This document shows positions 11,784-26,000 of a stretch of DNA of 64,000 nucleotides, one piece after another. The stretch lies in contig CM055896.1 of NCBI GenBank assembly GCA_029582155.1, forward strand, positions 23,651,184 through 23,715,183. Reading direction: 5' to 3'. Made by a program: the position numbers and the translations under genes. Under the pieces are notes generated by a model. It had not been told where the DNA came from and did no database searches. It saw only the letters and a list, made by a program, of their open reading frames with translations. The stretch comes from Panopea generosa (lineage: Eukaryota; Mollusca; Bivalvia; Adapedonta; Hiatellidae). The number at the start of each line of letters is the position of its first letter. The stretch's first letter is position 1.

Positions 11784-14700
11784 CATGAATACTTATGTTG
11801 TTTAACGATCGAAGTAAAATAAATAACTATAAACTAATAGGCTGGTGCAATCAGTGTCACCGACTAAGGTATAAGATAACTATTAAGACGATATATGTCC
11901 ACTTATAAGAAACATCATTCATTAAGTTTTCTCTTTACACGCACGATCTTTCGACGAGTAAGTTTCTGATTTTTGTTTCACAGACAATATTTTCTTTTCG
12001 TTTGCTGAGACCAATGTTTAAATATACTAGTATATGATAAGAATGTATTACTTTTCAAATGACGTATATGTGTATGTTTGGGGCGCCTGTGATGTAGAAA
12101 AAATGAATGACGATTACAATGACATAAGTCACATGCTACCGTACAGTTCTAATCTAATACTCAGGTTTTGCATATCTACCTAGACTGTAATAAAACTAAC
12201 TATGCTAATGGAAAAGGAGCGTGCATTTCAATGTGTGTATGTAATCACAGAAGTGTAACAGATTACTATTTTAGAGCTGATACATTGATGCATGTGCAGG
12301 TTTTGTAGCAAGTCCGATAGGTTCACTACAACTGAATTTGATTAACCCATTTCTTGATTACATTTTGAAACATGCATCATGCGGGAAAAGCATGTTTAAT
12401 TAAACCATTTGACAATATACAATCTTCATGCAGGGGTGTACGTTTGAGTTTTATATTCAGTAGTTAAACAGGCCAGCTTCAACATTTTCTCTCCGGCAAG
12501 TTTAATTTAATTTCCTGATAAAAATGGATTAGTTCGGATTAAATAGAATAATGGAATATTAAAACAGCAAAAACCATCTTGACATAACGTGCATCTGTCT
12601 AAAACACGACGTGCAACATGTCACAGGCCTAACGTTGCAGCGAAGTAAAAGTAGATAATTCACAGAATATACATGTATGTGGCACGTTCAGCTGCACCGT
12701 TCATAGCATAATCTGATATAATATAAACAAATAAAATGCAATGGAAAAAGCATGTTGGTAATAGCAAATATGCAATTTATATTTGCAGGTATGAAAATGA
12801 AACATCAATCCTGTATCTGATTTTAGACATCCGATCAATGGACAACAGTTAAGTGAAATGGAACAAAACTTCCTTTGATATCCAGTCCTGTTAGTAATAG
12901 GATTGAAAGTAGGTAACCAAACTAATACATTGTTCTATTTAAAATGTTAATTATGTAAACAAAATATAGTACATGCTATCGAGGACGTATGTAGAGAAGA
13001 ATACGTAATGTATGTCATACAGACAAACTGTTGATCGAAGCACATGCGAAGCATTGCTTATTTGCCAAATTAACCGTTTAGAAATTGAAAGGTAGCTTTT
13101 ATACATGGAAGACGGTAACTTGCATGTTATTTTTATTTTTTATGATGTTTTGATCATGCACATGTTTATCTTGTATTTAAAATATCGCAGTTTCAGGTAT
13201 ATTCTCCCCAAACCCCATCCCAAATATTTTGATAGAAATGTCTAAAAGTCACATAATACCAAACATACCAAACATCTGGAGCAAATGATAACCATATTTT
13301 TCTTCTAAAAACTAACTAGAATGCAGCATTTGCTAATTTAGAAATATATTTTTTCGGGGTGGCCCCAGCACCGCCACCAACCCGCTTCCCACACTCTTCC
13401 TCTTTGTAGTGTGCAGTGAATGGGGTTTAAAACCCAGTGAAACTTCCTTTTAATTCATCTGATAGTTTTTCTGTCTTAATAAAAACGTTTAAGTGTCACC
13501 GTGGAAGTATTGGAGTAAATAACAACCAGTTTTCCCCTAAAGGTGTTAACCCACCATTGATTTTTGTTCTTTATTCTATAGTTAATAATAAAAGTTTGAA
13601 GGCTTGTCATTCATAGACAGACCCAAATGAAAGAAGTGAAACTTACATTTTACTGTTGTCAACCTCTGCACTATCAAAATATGATGAGAAAAGAAGGGGT
13701 AATATGTCATATAAGAGTTTTTTCTCTACTCAGTGTGTACACTGTTGACAAAGTGAAAGTAGACTTCCGAAATCGTGTATTCATACCCCAATTTCCAAGC
13801 ATCATTTTTTTTCTAATTTCACAATGCTGTCAAAATGCTGAAAATACATCAATAATTCCATTCAAATAAAAAAATGAGCATTAAAATAAGGAAAATGCAT
13901 TTTTAAAGAAGAAAAAACGAGGATTTTTTATAACCGCCACGGAAACACTTCCTTTTTCCAATGGTGGTACTATGCCTAAAGCTTACTATAATGCAGTATT
14001 TGGCTTTTAAGATATCAAGAATTTGCATAGGAAGACACTCATATCTCCACAACCAGGGATCACACCCTGCCAGATCTCCTCTCAAGTCATGTTCCCAGAG
14101 CATGTAAAATATATTAAAACCAAATGTGTAATTGTATAAATATTATGAATTGAGAAAACAACGTTTAAAATAATCATCGCTCGTATATTATAACCGATCA
14201 AATATCAAGCATGGACTGCATGGATAACATTTCAGTTGTAAATATATATCATAAAGAAATCAGGGTATTTATATATGATACATATATATCATCACTTGAA
14301 ACATGCATTTAGATAATATTTATATATTTCTCACGATACACCCTTCATTTATGCATTATTTTGATATATATATATAAGTTGGGTCAATATACGTTTCCGC
14401 ACGCTTACGGTATCTGGAGAAATAACGTAAACAGATTCTTATAAACAATGGCCGACATGGGTTTTGTAAAGTTGTTGCTTTTTTATTACTATTTTAAAAA
14501 CGACGATATTTAAAGTAGATATTACTTTCCCCCAAACTGTACTTGAATCTTTTAAATACAACCCTTATTTATTATTAACTTGTATGTATAGTAACCAACA
14601 TATGTTAAAAAGGTCGTTTGTAGATCAATGCATCCAATAAAAAAGGGTTTTTACTAAGTATGTTTATGATGCGCTATGAACTGACCAACACACATCTGCC

Positions 14701-14996
14701 GATCTTAATATTTTAGTTTATTAAGTGCATTCCCTCTGTGCAATGGAAAACAACAAAAATGACAAAGGAGAGGATGGATTTGTTGATGATGGAAATCGAT
14801 ATTGAATGAAATGTGGATCATTGAAGTGCTACAATACAGGAGTCAGTCATATATTATGCCCATGAAGCATGCAATCTACCAATTGTTTTAGTACACTATG
14901 CAATAAAGGATTCCCTCGGAAACATTCACAGAGCGCATTCAAGAAAAGAAAAGGTAAACTTGGTTTATTGAGTGTATGCATGAGAGATAATATTAC

Positions 14997-17900
14997 CAGT
15001 ACCCTAGTACCTGCTCACCCAGCAGTCTCCCTAATAACCGATCACCCAGCAGTCCCCCTAATAACCGATCACCCAGAAGTCCCCCTAATAACCGATCACC
15101 CAGCAGTTCCCCTGGTACCCGATCACCAAGCAGCCCCTTAGTACCCGACCATCCAGCAGTCCCACTAGTAGTCGATCACCCAGCAGTCCCCCTAATAACC
15201 GATCACCCAGCAGTCCCCCTAATAACCGATCACCCAGCAGTCCCCCTAATAACCGATCACCCAGCAGTTCCCCTGGTACCCGATCACCAAGCAGCCCCTT
15301 AGTACCCTATCATCCAGCAGTCCCCCTAGTAGTCGATCACCCAGATGTCCCTCTAGTACCCGATCACCCAGCAGTCCCCATACTATCCGATCACCTAGCA
15401 GTCCCCCTAGTACCCGATTAACTAATAGTCCCCTTAGTCTCCGATCACCTAGCAGTCCCCTAGTACCATATCACGAATCAGTCCCCCTAGTACCCGATCA
15501 CATAGCAGTCCCCTTAGTACCCTATTACCAATCAGTCCCCCTAGTACCCGATCACCTAGCAGTCCTATTAGTACCTAATCACCCAGCAGTCCCCTTAGTA
15601 CCCTATCACCAATCAGTCCCCCTAGTACCCGATCACCTAGCAGTCCCCCTAGTACCCGATCACCAAGCAGTCCCCCTAGTATCCGATCACCCAGCAGTCC
15701 CCTAGTACCATATCACCAATCAGCCCCCCTAGTACCCGATCACCAATCAGTCCCCCTAGTACCCGATCACCTAGCAGTTCCCATAGTACCCGATCACTTA
15801 GCAGTCCCCCTAGTACCCGATCACCTAGCGATCCCCTTAGTATCCAATCATTTAGCAGTCCCCTAGTACCTTATCACCAATCAATCCCCCTAGTACACGA
15901 TCACCATGCAGTCCCCCTAATACCCTATCACCAGTCAGTCCCCTAGTACCCGATCACCTAACAGTCAACTTAGTATCCGATCACCTAACAGTCCCTTAGT
16001 ACCCTATCACCAATCAGTCCCCCTAGTACTCTATCACCGAGCAGTCCCTTTAGTACCCGATCAACTACAAATCTCCTTAGTACCCTATCACCAATCAGTC
16101 CCCCTAGTACCAAATCACCTAGCAGTCCCCTTAGTACCCGATCACCCAGCAGTCCCTTTAGTACCCGATCACCTACCAGTCCTCTTAGTACCCTTTCACC
16201 AATCAGTCCCCCTACTATACGATCACCTAGCAGTCATCTTAGTACCAGATCACCCAGCAGTTCCCATAGTATCCGAACACACAGCAGTCCCCTAGTACCC
16301 TATCACCAATCAGTCCCCATTGTACCCGATCATTTAGCCGTCCCTTTAGTACCATATCACCAATCAGTCCACCTAGTACCCGATCACCTAGCAGTCCCCT
16401 ATTACTGTATCACCAATCAGTCCACCTAGAACCCGATTACCCAGCAGTCCCCTTAGTAACCTATCAACAATCAGTCCCCCTAGTACCCGATCACCTAGCA
16501 GTACCCTAGTACCCTCTCACCAATCAGTCCCCATAGTACCCGATCACCTAGCAGTCCCCTTAATACACTATCACCAATCAGTCCCCCTTGTACCCGATCA
16601 CCTAACAGTCAACTAGTACCCTATCACCAATCAGTCCCCCTAGTACCAGATCACCTAGCAGGCCCCCTAGTACTCAACCACCAAGCAGTCCCCCTAATAC
16701 CCGATCCCCAGGTCTTTATAGTACCCGGTCCCCACTAGTACCCGATCACACATCAGCGCCCTTAGTACCCGATCACCTAGCAGTCCCCTTAGTACACTTT
16801 CACCAACCAGGCCCTCCTAGTACCCGATCACCTAGCAGTCCCCTAATACCCTATCACCAATCAGTCCCCCTAGTACCCGATCACCTAGCAGTCCCCCTAG
16901 TACTCAACCACCAAGCAGTCCCCCTAATACCCGATCCCCAGGTCTTTTTAGTATCCGGTCCCCACTAGTACCCGATCACACATCGGTGCCCTTAGTACCC
17001 GATCACCTAGCAGTCCCCTTAGTACCCCATCACCAATCAGTTCCCCTAGTACCCGATCACCTAGAAGTCCCCTAGTACCATATTACCAATCAGTCCACCA
17101 AGTACTAGATCACCTAGCAGTTCCCTTAGTACCCTTTCACCAATCAGGCCCTCCTAGTACCTGATCACTTAGCAGTCCCGTTAGTACCCATTACCAATCA
17201 GTCCCTCTAGTACCCGATCACCTAGCAGTCCCCTAGTACCCTATCACCAATCAGTCCCCTAGTACCCTACCACCAATCATTCCCCCTAGTACCCGATCAC
17301 CTGGCAGTCCCCTTAGTACCTAACAACCAAGCAGTCCCCCTAGTACCCGATCCCCAGGTTCCCTTTATACCAGGTCCCACCCTAGTTCCCGATCACACAT
17401 CAGCCCCTTTAGTACCCGGTCACCTAGTAGTCCCCCTAGTACCCGATCACCAAGCAGTCCACCTAGTACCTGATCCGCCATTCCCCCTTGTACACGATCA
17501 CCAAGCAATCCCCCTAATACCCGATCTTCCTGTCCCCCATGTACACGATCACCCATCAATCCCTCAATAGCGGATCCCCCAGTCCCCCCTAGTACCCTAT
17601 CACTCATCAGTCCCCTTAGTACCCGATCACCTATTAGTTCCCCTAGTACACGATCACCAAGAAATCCCCCTAATACCCGATCTTCCAGTCCCCCATGTAC
17701 ACGATCACCCATCAGTCCCTCAATAACGGATCCTCCAGTCCCCTTAGTACCCTATCACTCATCAGTCTCCTTAGTACCCGATCAACTATTAGTCCCTTTA
17801 GTACCCGATCACCTAGCAGCCAACCTAGTACCTGATCACAAAGCAGTCCCCCTATTCCCGATCACCAAGCATTCCCCCTAGTATCCGATCACCTAGCAGT

Positions 17901-20900
17901 CCCTTTGTACCCTATCACCAAACAGTCCCCCTAGTACCCTATCACATTGCAGTCACATTAGTACCCTATCACCAATCAGTCCCCCTAGTATGCAATCACC
18001 TAGCAGTCCCCTAGTACCCTATCACTAATCAGTCCACCTAGTACCCGATCACCTAGCAGTCTCCTTAGTAACCTATCACCAATTAGTCCCCCTAGTACCC
18101 GATCACCTCTCAGTTCCTCTAGTACCCTCTCACCAATCAGACCCCACAAAACCCGATCACTTAGCAGTCCCCTTAATACCCTATCACCAATCAGTCCTCC
18201 TATTTCCCGATCACCTAGCAGTCCTTCTAGTACCCTATCACCAATCAGTCCCCTAGTACACTATCACAAATCAGTCCCCAAGTACCCTATCACGTAGCAG
18301 TCCCCCTAGTACCCAACCACCAAGCAGTCTCCCTAATATCCGATCCCCAGGTCCCCCTAAAACCCTATTACGTAGCAGTCCCCCTAGTACTCAACCACCA
18401 AGCAGTCCCCCTAATACCCGATCCCCAGGTCTTTCTAGTACCCGGTCCCCACTAATACCCGATCACACATCAGCCTCCTTAGTACCCGATCACCTAGCAG
18501 TCCCCTTAGTACCCTATCACCAATCAGTTCCCCTAGTACCCGATCACCTACCAGTCCCCTAGTACCATGTCACCAATCAGTCCACCTAGTACCCTATCAC
18601 CTAGCAGTCCCCTTAGTACCCTATCACCAATCAGTCACCCTAGTACCCGATCACCTAGCAGTCCCCTAGTACCCTATCACCAATCAGTCCCTCTAGTACC
18701 CGATCACCTAGCAGTCCTCTCAGTACCCGATCACCCGGGCATTCCCCTTAGTATCCGATCACCTAGCATTCCCCTAGTACCCTTTCACCAATCAGTCCCC
18801 TTAGTACCCGATCACTTGGCAGTCCCCTTAGTACTCAACCACCAAGCAGTCCCTCTAGTACCCGATCTCAAGTTTCTTAGTACCCGGTACCCCGCGTTCC
18901 CGATCACACATCAACCCTTAGTACCCGATCACCTAGCAGTCCCCTTAGTACCCGATCACCAAGCAGTCCCCCCTAATACCTGATCCCCCAGTCCCCCTAG
19001 TACACGATCATCAAACAATCCACCTAATACCCGATCTTCCAGTCCCCCAAGTACACGATCACCCATCAGTCACTCAATAGCCGATCACCCAGTCCCCCTA
19101 GTACCCTATCACTCATGTCCCTTTAGTACCATATCACCTAGCAGTCCCCCTAGTACCTGATCACAAAGTAGTCCCCCTATTAACCTATCACCAATCAGAT
19201 CCCCTAGTACCCTCTCACCAATCAGTCACCATAGTACCCGATCAGTTAGCAGTCCCCTTAATACCCTATCACGAATCAGTCCCCCTAGTACCTTATCACC
19301 AATCAGTCCCCCTAGTACCATATCACCTAATAGTCCCTTTAGTACCCTATCACCAACCAGTCCCATTAGGACCCTATCACCTATCAGTCCCTCTAGTACC
19401 CGATCACCTAGCAGTTCCCCTAGTACCCGATCACCTAGCAGTATCTTAGTATCCGATCACCTAGCAGACCCCTAGTACCCTATCACCAATCAGTCCCCCT
19501 AGTACCCAATCATCTATCAGTCCCCCTTGTATCCGATCACTTAGCAATCCCGTTAGTACCCTATCACCAAACAGTCCCTCTAGTACCCGATCACCTAGCA
19601 GTCCCCCTAGTACCCGATCACCTAGCAGTCTCTTAGTATCCGATCACATAGTAGACCACTAGTACCCTATTACCAATCTGTTTCCCTAGTACCAGATCAC
19701 ATAACAGTCACCTAGTACCCTATCACCAATCAGTGCCCCTAGTTCCCGATCACCTAGTAGTCCCCCTACTACCCAACCACCAAGCAGTCCCCCTAATATC
19801 CGATCCTAAGGTCCCCCTACTACCCGGTCCCCACTAGTACCCGATCACACATCAGCCCCCTTAGTACCCGATCACCTAGCAGTCCCCTTAGTACCCTATC
19901 ACCAATCAGTCCATCTAGTACCCGATCACCTAGCAGTCCCGTTAGTACCCGATCACCAATCAGTCACCATTGTACCCGATCACCTAGCAGTCCCCCTAGT
20001 ACCCGATAACCCTTGCAGTCCCCTTAGTATCCGATCATCTAGCATTTTCCTAGTACCCTATCACCAATCAGTCCCCCTAGTACCCGATCAGCTGGCAGTC
20101 CCCTTAGTACCCTATCACCAATCAGTCCCCCTAGTATCCGATCACCTAGCAGTCCACTAGTACCCTATCACCAATCAGTCCCCCTAGTACCCGATCACCT
20201 AGCAGTCCCCTTAGTACCCGATCATCTTGCAGTCCCATTAGTATCCGATCACCTAGCAGTCCACTAGTACCCTATCACCAATCAGTCCCCCTAGTACCCG
20301 ATCACCTAGTAGTCCCCTTAGTACCCGATCATCTTGCAGTCCCATTAGTACCCGATCACCTAGCATTTTCTTAGTACACTATCACAAATCAGTCCCCCTA
20401 GTACCCGATCACCTGGCAGTCCCCTTAGTACCCTATCACCAATCAGTCCCCCTAGTATCCGATCACCTAGCAGTCCCCTAGTACCCTATCACCAATCATT
20501 CCCCGTAGTACCCGATCACCTAGCAGTCCCCTTAGTACCCGATCACTTAGCAATCCCCTTAGTACCCTATAACCAATCAATCCACCTAGTACCCGATCAC
20601 CTAGCAGTCCCGTAAGTACCCTATCGCCAATCAGTCCCCCTAGTACCCGATCACATAGCAGTCCCTTAATACCATCTCACCAATCCACCAAGCAGTCCCC
20701 TAGTACCCTATCACCAATCAGTCCCCCTAGTACCCGATCACCTAGCAGTCCCCTTAGTACCCGGTCACCCGGGCAGTCCCCTTAGTATCCGATCACCTAG
20801 CATTCTCCTAGTACCCTATCTTCAATCAGTCCCCCTAGTACCCGATCACCTGGCAGTCCCCTTAGTACCCAACCACCAAGCACTCCCCCTAGTCGTCGAT

Positions 20901-21306
20901 CCCCAGGTTCCTTTAGTACCCGGTCCCCCCTAGTTCCCGATCACACATCAGCCCCCTTAGTACCCGATCACCTAGCAGTCTCCCTAGTACTCATCACCAA
21001 GCAGTCCCCATAGTACCTGATCCCCACGTCCCCCTAGTACCCGATCACCAAGCAATCCCCCTAATACCCGATCCCCCAGTCCCCCCAGTACACGATTACC
21101 CATCAGTCTCTCAATAGCCGATCCCCCAGTCCCCTAGTACCCTATCATTCATCAGTCCCCTAAATATCCGATCACCTAGCAGTCAATTTAGTACCCGATC
21201 ACCTAGCAGTCCCCCTAGTACCTGATCACAAAGCAGTCCCCTTAGTACCCGATCACCAAGCAGTCCCCCTAATACACAATCCCTCAGTCCCCCTAGTACC
21301 CGATCA
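14997..21306. repeat. 27-bp minisatellite, about 230 copies, with higher-order structure
   Basis: The unit is 27 bases. One class reads AGTACCCGATCACC then TAGCAGTCCCCTT; a second reads AGTACCCTATCACC then AATCAGTCCCCCT. The classes often alternate, giving a 54-bp period. A third composite block containing CCGATCCCCAGGTC, a CCGGTCCCC step and CGATCACACATCAG recurs near 16,690, 16,920, 17,350, 18,340, 18,420, 18,850, 19,800 and 20,890. The first units (15,000-15,250) form a purer AATAACCGATCACCC subfamily. Because the period is a multiple of three, frames such as 18,567-18,983 (138 codons, PLVPDHLAV-like) stay open, but they are frequently broken and are not called as genes. Confidence 0.95.
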
Positions 21307-21794
21307 ATCCATACACTATTTTCGAGGAGCAATATTTAATGACATCCATGAAATTAAAACAATGAGTCAAAACTTGGGAATATCACAAGCTTTGTTTTAT
21401 TGGTGTATGTGTTCTTTGTATGAGTCCCAGGTGACAGGAATATCAGATGATAAATAGTAGTCACAGTGACTGACGTTACCTTTATGTTGGTTTCATGTGA
21501 TGCAATTAAATCACCAGTAAATTGGTCGTTATGACCAACATTATCGTCAGAGTTTATTCTGTTCCGTATTCCAATGTTATGTTGCCATATTTGATTTGGA
21601 CAAATATACTAAATAAATAAAGATGTGGGTAAATACATGTATAAATCATGCACTGCATTATCCTTAGCAGTTTAGTTCAATTCTATAGCTTCGAACAAAT
21701 GAATTATTTGGCTTGGGCAAGCAATCTTTTGTTGCAACATTAATAGTCAATTGATTGATTTGATATTTAGCGTCATTTTTATGCCATCGAGGGC
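21307..21794. other. Unassigned spacer between arrays
   Basis: About 490 bases between the 27-bp minisatellite and the SINE show no gene, inverted repeat or tandem repeat that I can support. Confidence 0.5.
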
Positions 21795-22020
21795 TAACAC
21801 AAAATCAGTTAACCTTACCACTGTTTCCTGGAAGATTAACCAATACTCGGGTACATCCCATCTGTAACTGATAATTTTAATCAGCGGTGAGAGATAAATG
21901 ATAATGTCACGCAATGTCGTATATCAACTATCACGGAGATTGTAGCCGGGCGGGAATTCGAACTTACGACCCCTGGATTGATAGTCAGTTGCGCTAACGG
22001 CTGAGCTAATCGAGCCCGAC
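21795..22020 (-). mobile_element. tRNA-derived SINE (copy 1)
   Basis: Read on the minus strand from 22,020, the sequence begins GGGCTCGATTAGCTCAGCCG, a tRNA-like head with box A (TAGCTCAGCCGTTAGCGC), then ACTATCAATCCAGGGGTCG and box B (AAGTTCGAATTCC) ending near CGCCCGGC. A body follows with TCTCACCGCTGATT and AGATGGG. Box A and box B are the internal RNA polymerase III promoter. The anticodon-arm string ACTATCAATC, the box B region and the body recur at 59,517-59,700 on the plus strand, which identifies a dispersed family. Anticodon-stem pairing is poor, so this is not a working tRNA. The 3' end is approximate. Confidence 0.75.
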
Positions 22021-22163
22021 TTAAATGGTCAAAGTTAGAATGTATATATTAATGCAAGAAGGGAATTATTTCAGAGATAAATGAGAGCAAATATTGGTGC
22101 TCTGTAAAAACAAAACAAAAGCATTTTTGAACATGAACGTTTGTGTGGGGCATGTCTTTTTTT

Positions 22164-24795
22164 ACTGTACAGATGATCGTCACATGATAAATCTATTGCA
22201 TGGCGATACAGATGATCGTCACATGATAAGCCTATTGCACGGTTGTACAGATGAACGCCACATGATAAGCCTATTGCACGGTTGTACAGATGAACGCCAC
22301 ATGATAAGCCTATTGCACGGCTGTACAGATCATCGTCACATGATAAGCCTTCTGCACGGCTGTACAGAAGATCGTCCAATGATACATGTACGCCTATTGC
22401 ACGGCTGTACATATGATCGTCACTTGATAAGCCTACTGCACTGCTGTACAGATGCTCGTCTCATGATAAGCTTATTGCACGGCTGTACAGATGGTCGTCC
22501 CACGATAAGCCTATTGCACGCCGGTACAGATGATCTTCACATGATAAGCCTATTGCACGGCTGTACAGATTAACGTTCCATGATAAACCTATTGCACGGC
22601 TGTACATATGATCGTCACATGATAAGCCTATTGCACGGCTGTACATATGATCGTCACACAATAAGCCTATTGCACGGCTGTACAGATGATCGTCACATGA
22701 TAAACCTATTGCACAGTTTGACATTTGATCGTCACATGATAAGCCTACTGTACGGCTGTGTAGATGATCGTCACATGATAAGTTTATTGCACGGCTGTAC
22801 AGATGATCATCACATGATAAGTCTATTGCACGGCTGTACAGATGATCGTCACATGATAAGCCTATTGAACGGCTTGACATTTGATCGTCACATGATAAAC
22901 CTACTGCACGACTGAACAGACGATCGTCCCATGATAAGCCTATTGCATGACTGTACAGATAACTGTCACATGACAAGTCTGTTGCACGGCTGTACAGATG
23001 ATCGTCACATGATAAGTCTATTGCACGGCTGTACAGATGATCGTCACATGATAAGCCTATTGCACGGCTGTACAGACGATCGTCACATGATAAGCCTATT
23101 GCACGGCTGTACAGATGATCGTCACATGATAAGCCTATTGCACTGCTGTACACATGATCGTCACATGATAAGCCTATTCCACGGCTGTACATATGGTCGT
23201 CACATGATAAGCCTACTGCACGGCTCTACAGATGATCGTCACTTGATAAGTCTATTGAACAACTGTACAGATGATCGTCACATGATAAGCCTATTGCATG
23301 GCTCTACAGATCATTGTCACAGGATAAGCCTATTGCACGGCTGTACAGATGATTGTCACATGCTAAGTCTATTGCACGGCTGTACAGATGATCGTCACAT
23401 GATAAGCATATTGCATGGCTGTACAGATGATCGTCACATGATAAGTCTATTGCACTACTGTACAGATGATCGTCACATGCTAAAACTATTGCACGGCTGT
23501 ACAGATGATCGTCACAGGATAAGCCTATTGCATGGCTGTATAGATGATCGTCACATGATAAGCATATTGCACGGCTCTACAGATGATCGTCACATGATAA
23601 GCTTATTGCACGGCTCCACAGATGAATGTCACATGATAAGTCTATTGCACGGCTGTACAGATGATCGTCACATGATAAATCTATTGCATGGCGATACAGA
23701 TGATCGCCACATGATAAGCCTATTGCACGGCTGTACAGATCTTCGTCACATGATAAGCCTTCTGCACGGTTGTACAGAAGATCGTTCAATGATACGCCTA
23801 TTGCACGGCTGTACATATGATCGTCAAATGATAAGCTAAGTGCACGGCTGTACAGATCATCGTCACATGATAAGCCTTCTGCACGGTTGTACAGAAGATC
23901 GTTCAATGATACGCCTATTGCACGGCTGTACAGATCATCGTCACAGGATAAGCCTATTGCACGGCTGTACATATGATCGTCACATGATAAGCCTATTGCA
24001 AGGCTGTACATATGATCGTCACATGATAAGCATATTATTCTGCTGTACATTTGATCGTCACATGATAAGCCTATTGCACGGCTGTATATATGATCGTAAC
24101 ACGATAACCCTATTGCACGGCTGTACACATGGTCGCCCCACTTTAAGCCAATTGCACGGCTGTACAGATAATCGTCATATGATAAGCCTATTACACGGCT
24201 GTACACATTGTCGCCAATTGATAAGCCTATTGCACGGCTGTGCACATAGTCACCACATGGTAAGCCTATTGCGAGGCTGTAGACATGGTCGCCACATGAT
24301 ACTATTGCAAGGCTGTACATATGATCGTCACATTATGAGCCTATTGCACGGGTGTACATATGATCATCACATGATAAGCCTTTTGCTTGGCTGTACAGAA
24401 GATCGTCACATAATAAGCCTATTGCGAGGCTGTACACATGGTCGCCACGTTATAAGCTTATTGCACGTCTGTACAGATGATTGTCACATGATAAGCCTAT
24501 TGCACGGCTGTACAGATCATCGTCACATGATAAGCCTATTGCACGGCTGTACAGATGATCGTCACATGATAAGCATATTGTTCGGCTGTACAGATGATCG
24601 TCAAATGATAAGCCTATTGCACGGCTGTACAGATGATCGTCACCTGATAAGCCTATTGCATGGCTGTACAGATGATCGTCACATGATAAGCCTATTGCAC
24701 GGTTGTACAGATGATCGTCACATGATAAGCCTATTGCATGGCTGTACAGATGATCGTCACATGAAAAGCCTATTATACGTCGGTACAGATGATCT
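22164..24795. repeat. 39-bp minisatellite, about 67 copies
   Basis: The unit is 39 bases with parts TGTACAGATGATCGTCACAT, GATAAGCCTATTG and CACGGC. The period is divisible by three, so very long frames exist on both strands: plus 22,931-23,839 and 23,840-24,802 (a 13-residue repeat, CTDDRHMISLLHG) and minus 23,577-24,320 and 22,461-23,192 (YSRAIGLSCDDHL). The unit contains few codons one change away from stop, so openness is not proof of coding. A multi-unit block with the marker CTTCTGCACGG, then CAGAAGATCG, recurs near 22,345, 23,760 and 23,878, showing segmental duplication inside the array. No start-codon context, signal peptide or splice structure marks it as a gene. Confidence 0.95.
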
Positions 24796-25948
24796 GGTAT
24801 AAGCCATTGATTTAAGTCAATAAATTGATTTGAGTGTGAATTGGGTTAGATTTTGAAACTGGAAGATACTTCTCGTTACATACCGTTTCATATCAACTTG
24901 ATAAAGAGAGGACGAGTTCCCTTCCAGCATTTTCATTCATTCACGGTGTGTGACCAAACTTTATCATTATTAAGTGGGAAAGGAAAACTATAAAGCAGGG
25001 GAAACCGAGAACAATTACGTATTTGAAACAATATTCACTAAAGAATGCATAAAGGTGTAATGCAATTTATAGAGTGATATGTGGTTTAAGTTTAGTTTAC
25101 ATTTATTTTTTATTCGATTGCGAAACAAGTTCTTACAACTAATACAAATTACGTTCGAAGTCTTAAGCATATGCGGAAAAAGTGCCTTGCTCAACGTTAC
25201 CACACATGACCGTGGTGGACGATGAATTCGGTGCTGTACCACAGAACCACATTCTCCACAAGTGATTTGTATTTGTCCCAACAATGACTTCATCAAATGT
25301 AAATGCGTCCTTAAAGGAATTGTTCACACATAAAGGTGACCAACATTTATAGCTCAGCTATAATGCACCAAACGAACAGCTTATCAGATATTTTTTCATA
25401 TCACCAGTCCAAGCCCAAAAACAGATTGGGAAAAGTATGGGAACCAATCTGGTCGTCTCTCTACATGCCGACAAATGGTATTTCAAAAGATGTAAACGTA
25501 CAAGGGCTAAATTATTGTGTACATCATAGAAATACATCAGTAGCTGTTGGATATTTCTAAAATTTAATTTGTTCTAGCTTTGACTGATGCTGGTACATAT
25601 TGTCATATTGATTTACCTCATCCAATTTATAAATGCTTACAGATACAAACCTTTTCTGTGCATTATTTTAACAATTTTGTTTCTTACGTGTCAAAAAAGC
25701 ATGTATTTTTGTAAAATTCGATGAAAATGTTGTGCAAAAGTATAAAATGATATTGTTAATAGAAACTTTTGATATTTTTGACGATCTTAGCTGTTAGTTT
25801 ACTGTTTTGCTCTTTTAGAATAATTAGTCGCAATGAAATGATTAGAATTATTGAATATAAGTATCATTTGATAACGTTAGTCATAAATAGTTATAAGATG
25901 TCATAAAATACCGTAAATATCAGGACAACTGTGAAATTTGTAAAATTT

Positions 25949-26000
25949 GGCGGCTATTTTGGCGGCTATTTTGGCGGCTATTTTGGCGGCCATCTTGGAT
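25949..26000. repeat. Four tandem 15-bp GGCGGCTATTTT units
   Basis: The string TTTTGGCGGCTATTT repeats with a 15-base period, the last unit changing to GGCGGCCATCTTGG. A frame on the plus strand reads GGYFGGYFGGYF here but extends only 82 codons and is not otherwise gene-like. Confidence 0.8.

Larger units (their letters stand above)
10368..14996. other. Mostly featureless single-copy-like DNA
   Basis: No supported gene lies in this stretch. Short frames of up to about 80 codons on both strands show no motif. Items seen: a tetranucleotide-periodic segment (10,840-11,085), a tRNA-like relic (11,731-11,783), a TATATATATATA run near 14,364-14,376, and a 21-codon ATG frame at 14,448-14,513. Some or all may be chance. 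Confidence 0.5.

Noticed and set aside
21945..22020. A functional tRNA gene
   Set aside because: Box A and box B are good but the anticodon stem does not pair properly, and a SINE body follows that recurs at 59.5 kb.
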